Positions 3,942 through 6,424 of a DNA stretch of 6,424 bases are shown piece after piece (position 1 is the stretch's first letter; each line of letters starts with the position of its first letter). The notes under the pieces are model-generated. The model saw only the letters and a program-made list of their open reading frames with translations, ran no database searches and was not told the DNA's origin. Position numbers and translations under genes: made by a program. The DNA comes from an uncultured Lachnospiraceae bacterium (lineage in GTDB: Bacteria > Bacillota > Clostridia > Lachnospirales > Lachnospiraceae): contig CAJUEW010000044.1 of NCBI GenBank assembly GCA_910585465.1, forward strand, positions 1,480 through 7,903, read 5' to 3'.

Positions 3942-5747
3942 ATGGTATCAAATTTGTTGATAGACAGGTTAGTTAATATCTTAAGAGAGAAAGATTTCAA
4001 TATTGCGGCTCAGGAGCTGGAAAAGATAACTGACCTTGACAGCTTTGGGTCAGAGAACTTTTTGCACGACATTATACTTGAAAGGTGGGTATACAGGCCA
4101 GAAGATGTCCCATTTACTTTTGCAAGGGATATCTGGCAAAGCAGCAGTAAGGTAGAGGACAACAGGGCTTTGTTGAAAGAGGTATTGCAGTATCCGATTG
4201 CTGATATCAACAGGGCGAAGATCAATGATTTTTTATGGGTGGCAGAAAAAGATTTTTCAGCCGCAAAGTCGGCAGAGAAATATTATCGGGCACATGTGGA
4301 AAGTACAGAGGGATTTGATTTAAATTTTATGGCAATAAACCGTTTGGTGTTTCTGGCAAAAAAATTGAGCAGCAAAGAGACGGATGATACAATAAGAAAG
4401 AGACTGTTGATAAAGGTTATGGATCAGTATGACAATGAGGATCATGGAAGAATTCTCTATCTGATTCAGACAGCCATGTATGAAAAGGTTGACACAGATT
4501 ACCTGATTCAGTATACAGAAAAAATCTTAAATACATGTGATGATCAGAGTTATGATTTTTATATTATCGGTGAATTTTGTGATGTACTTGAACAGTTATA
4601 TTATACAAAGAATAAATGGCAAAAGAAAAGATGTGTGTCGGAACCAAAACTAATTGAGATACGAAGGCGTAAAGCTCAGGCAATCTTAACGGCAGAGCGT
4701 ACCTTAAATGAGCAGAATGCAGGGAACCTGATGCGGTCAGTCCATCTTTTAAAAGATGTGGTTAATTTATTAAAAACAATTACAGGGACAGAAGCTGAAA
4801 GAAAAGAGATACTTAAAAAAATAGATGTGATAGAAAAGAAAATGATATCGGAGATGCCGGTTTTTTCAGCGAAACACGATAATAGCGAGACTGTCAAGCA
4901 GTTGATCCGGCAATTAGAGGTTTTGGATAAAGAAGAAGCCCTCTGCTATTTTGCATTGTTTATTCCACTGCCAGAGAAAAGCAGGATTGAAGAATCAGTT
5001 ACAAAGTCAGCGGATGCAATAGGGTTTGGTGGGCTTTTTCCAGTAGGAATCTTAGGGAAGGATGGCAAGTCGATTGCGAAAAGCAGACCAATCAAAAAGT
5101 CTGGTGATGAAATAGATTCAGCAGCATTTCAGGAGTCGGTAGAACGGAGAGCATCAGAATTTATGGGTTATTTCTCGCAGATTATGATTGGGAATACGTT
5201 GCATTATATCCGTTCAAAATTTAAAGTGGAAGAAAAGGATATCCGGGAGATTGTCGAAAATAGCATAATCGTTCCAGAAGACAGAAGAGAAGCATATGTA
5301 AAAGGGCTAATGGCGGGATTTTCAGGGGACTTTCTGATTGCGTTAAGCATACTTGTTCCGCAGGTGGAAAATTCGGTGAGAGAGCTTGCTCTGGAATGCG
5401 GCGAGCCAGTTTATAATCTGAATGAGGATGGCATTGAGGAAATAAAGACAATGCATGCCGTTTTAGAACTGGATGGTGTTAGGGAGCATCTGGATGAAGA
5501 CTTCTTACTGGCATTGAAGACTGTTTTTTGCTCTAAATTTGGATTTAACATGAGGAATGATATTGCGCACGGATTACTTTCGGATAAACAGTTTCAGTCA
5601 TTCCATGCACTGTATACATGGTGGTTTATCCTAAAAATATGTTATATGTTCTGCGGAAAGCTGCAGGTAGAAAACAGAATCAAGGTCAATGATAAACTGC
5701 GTAAGTTATTTGAAGGAAAAAATGAGGATTGTGTGCCAGATGCTTAA
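3942..5747 (+). CDS. DUF4209-type protein with HEPN-like RNxxxHG motif (601 aa)
   Basis: An in-frame ATG at 3918 lacks a ribosome binding site. ATG at 3942 is preferred because AAAGGA (3927-3932) and a GGGG run precede it. Residues 1-330 are helical; INDFLWVAEKDFSAAKSAEKYY (94-115) resembles the N-terminal module (DUF7380-like) commonly fused to DUF4209. Residues 452-570 form the C-terminal domain: YVKGLMAGFSGDFLIAL, then LVPQVENSVRELALECGEPV (471-490), then FGFNMRNDIAHGLLSDKQF (533-551). Arg538-Asn539 with His543-Gly544 is the RNxxxHG signature of DUF4209. It also fits the R-x4-H motif of HEPN domains, many of which are metal-independent RNases in toxin-antitoxin and abortive-infection systems. 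A Trp-rich helix (YTWWFILKICYMF) follows, as usual. No membrane segment or signal is convincing. RNase activity is inference; the domain call is fairly firm. It sits 78 bp after the first cassette gene, probably in one transcript. Confidence 0.82.
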   Translation: MVSNLLIDRLVNILREKDFNIAAQELEKITDLDSFGSENFLHDIILERWVYRPEDVPFTFARDIWQSSSKVEDNRALLKEVLQYPIADINRAKINDFLWVAEKDFSAAKSAEKYYRAHVESTEGFDLNFMAINRLVFLAKKLSSKETDDTIRKRLLIKVMDQYDNEDHGRILYLIQTAMYEKVDTDYLIQYTEKILNTCDDQSYDFYIIGEFCDVLEQLYYTKNKWQKKRCVSEPKLIEIRRRKAQAILTAERTLNEQNAGNLMRSVHLLKDVVNLLKTITGTEAERKEILKKIDVIEKKMISEMPVFSAKHDNSETVKQLIRQLEVLDKEEALCYFALFIPLPEKSRIEESVTKSADAIGFGGLFPVGILGKDGKSIAKSRPIKKSGDEIDSAAFQESVERRASEFMGYFSQIMIGNTLHYIRSKFKVEEKDIREIVENSIIVPEDRREAYVKGLMAGFSGDFLIALSILVPQVENSVRELALECGEPVYNLNEDGIEEIKTMHAVLELDGVREHLDEDFLLALKTVFCSKFGFNMRNDIAHGLLSDKQFQSFHALYTWWFILKICYMFCGKLQVENRIKVNDKLRKLFEGKNEDCVPDA

Positions 5748-5800
5748 TTTTATGGAGACATAAAGTTTGGCATATCATCAGTCGGAATTTTAAGAATGAC

Positions 5801-5831
5801 TTTCTGCCAAAATAATAGAAAACGGCAAAAA
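5801..5831. promoter_or_regulatory. Imperfect inverted repeat upstream of the broken HxlR gene
   Basis: TTTCTGCC (5801-5808) and GGCAAAAA (5824-5831) are inverted copies at 7 of 8 positions with a 15-bp spacer, immediately before the ribosome binding site of the HxlR pseudogene. HxlR regulators often bind inverted repeats at their own promoter, so this may be a leftover operator. A weak promoter (TTGGCA 5767-5772 with TTTAAG 5789-5794) lies upstream. Confidence 0.25.
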
Positions 5832-5850
5832 CGGAAAGGGGCATCAGCCT

Positions 5851-6215
5851 ATGAAAATGAGGACGGAATATACCTGCCCTTTGGAACTGGTGCATGACAT
5901 GATTAAAGGAAAATGGAAACCAATCATCTTATGGCGGCTGCGTTTAGGGGCGACATCCCTGGCGAAGCTGGAACGTGACATAGACGGCATTACACAAAAA
6001 ATGTTGCTGGAGCAGTTAAAGGAACTGATGGATTACGGATTTGTGGAAAAGAGATCCTATGAAGGATACCCGCTCCATGTGGATATTCCTTGACAGATGG
6101 TATGGGAACGGAGATACTGGAGGCATTAAGGATCATGTAGCATATCGGGATTGATTATCTGAAAGCAAACGGCATGGGGCATATTCTGGAGGAAAAGGGA
6201 GTAGTGCCAGATTAG
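5851..6215 (+). pseudogene. HxlR-family winged-helix regulator, broken by a frameshift and a nonsense codon
   Basis: AAAGGGG (5835-5841) precedes ATG 5851; ATG 5857 is an alternative start. Residues 8-77 are a clear HxlR winged helix: TCPLELVHDMIKGKWKPIIL with the conserved Cys9 and GKW, then ITQKMLLEQLKELMDYGFVEKR and the EGYPLHV wing. The frame stops at TGA 6091-6093 after 80 codons, whereas the family runs to about 110-120 residues. Supplying one base after 6083 restores the family continuation: codons from 6084 read YSLTDGMGTEILEALRIM, matching the HxlR V-E-Y-S-L-T signature. That frame then meets TAG at 6138-6140, one C-to-T change from CAG. It continues with HIGIDYLKANGMGHILEEKG and on to TAG at 6213-6215. 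The restored length of about 120 codons equals the family norm. Two independent lesions argue for real decay rather than a sequencing error. HxlR proteins often sense aldehydes or redox stress. Confidence 0.85.
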
Positions 6216-6424
6216 TACCCAGCATGGGAGCGGCAGTAAGTGTGGCCACAGTGGTCACAAATCTGACCCCTCTGCGTCTTGGAGAATTTATGAAAAATGT
6301 GCTGTATCCCTTGTGCAATATCTAACAGCCGCCCAGGCGGCAATAAAAAAATAATGCCATAGGATTTTGGGTACTCGCAGGCGAAAGTATTGAAGAATGG
6401 CTTAAAATCAAGGGTTTTAAGGCT
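6216..6424. other. Right-edge stretch without a convincing gene; possible gene remnant
   Basis: After the broken HxlR gene no intact gene is recognised. A plus-strand frame from ATG 6224 to TAA 6323-6325 would encode 33 residues (MGAAVSVATVVTNLTPLRLG and so on). It has no ribosome binding site and could be the tail of a decayed membrane-protein gene; I cannot name a family. A GCCGC/GCGGC hairpin (6328-6341, CCAG loop) is followed on the plus strand by an A-run rather than a T-run. At 6401-6421, CTTAAAA and TTTTAAG form a perfect 7-bp inverted repeat around 7 bases, cut short by the window edge; it could be the start of a terminator. Confidence 0.4.

Noticed and set aside
4010..5451. Several 70-76 codon minus-strand frames within the DUF4209 gene
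   Set aside because: They are short, have no ribosome binding site and lie entirely inside a long well-supported gene on the other strand.
6328..6341. GC-rich hairpin near the right edge as an intrinsic terminator
   Set aside because: The stem is only 5 bp and is followed by A residues on the plus strand; on the minus strand the T-run would come before the stem. Neither direction gives a terminator.
6214..6424. A minus-strand frame open to the right edge that contains a C-x2-C-x4-C-x2-H-like cluster near its end
   Set aside because: It runs antisense to the HxlR remnant's end and a low-complexity A-run, has no visible start in the window and no family resemblance. The Cys/His spacing is most likely chance.
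1..6424. CRISPR arrays, tRNA or rRNA genes, insertion sequences and transposase genes
   Set aside because: No regularly spaced long repeat, cloverleaf, rRNA block, terminal inverted repeat pair or transposase motif was seen on either strand.

Overview
The window looks like accessory chromosomal DNA from a Gram-positive anaerobe of the Clostridia, probably Lachnospiraceae-like. This is an inference from three things: strong GGAGG-type ribosome binding sites, consensus sigma-A promoters, and a small protein made only of a Spo0A C-terminal-like domain. No rRNA, tRNA, CRISPR array or transposase is visible.

Left part (1-1109): three small regulatory genes. A partial XRE-type helix-turn-helix regulator runs off the left edge on the minus strand. 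A 75-residue Spo0A-C-like protein is divergent from it. The roughly 150-bp gap between them holds a near-consensus promoter, a 10-bp-arm inverted repeat and a 12-bp palindrome. A second XRE regulator (minus, GTG start) converges on the Spo0A-C-like gene, with a hairpin between them. The two XRE proteins share a similar C-terminal tail (SD-DI--L-G).

Middle part (1110-2840): a membrane-anchored calcineurin-like metallophosphoesterase (plus) with all the expected metal-binding motifs. It has two candidate promoters and a possible 18-residue upstream peptide whose stop overlaps its start. Convergent to it is a YdeI/OmpD-associated family gene (minus) with an extended -10 promoter.

Right part (2841-5747): a two-gene plus-strand cassette, noticeably more AT-rich in hand-counted lines (about 37% GC against about 53% in the phosphoesterase gene). 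The first protein (284 aa) has no name I recognise, but it carries an H-x-T-T and a downstream G-L spaced as at the start of ADP-ribosyltransferase-fold proteins. The second (601 aa) ends in the RNxxxHG signature of DUF4209, which also fits the R-x4-H motif of HEPN ribonucleases. The pair is the best candidate here for an undescribed toxin-like or anti-phage module; that role is inference.

Right edge (5748-6424): an HxlR-family regulator gene broken by a one-base frameshift and an in-frame TAG, followed by about 210 bp with no convincing gene. This decayed tract next to the AT-rich cassette suggests a region of gene turnover.
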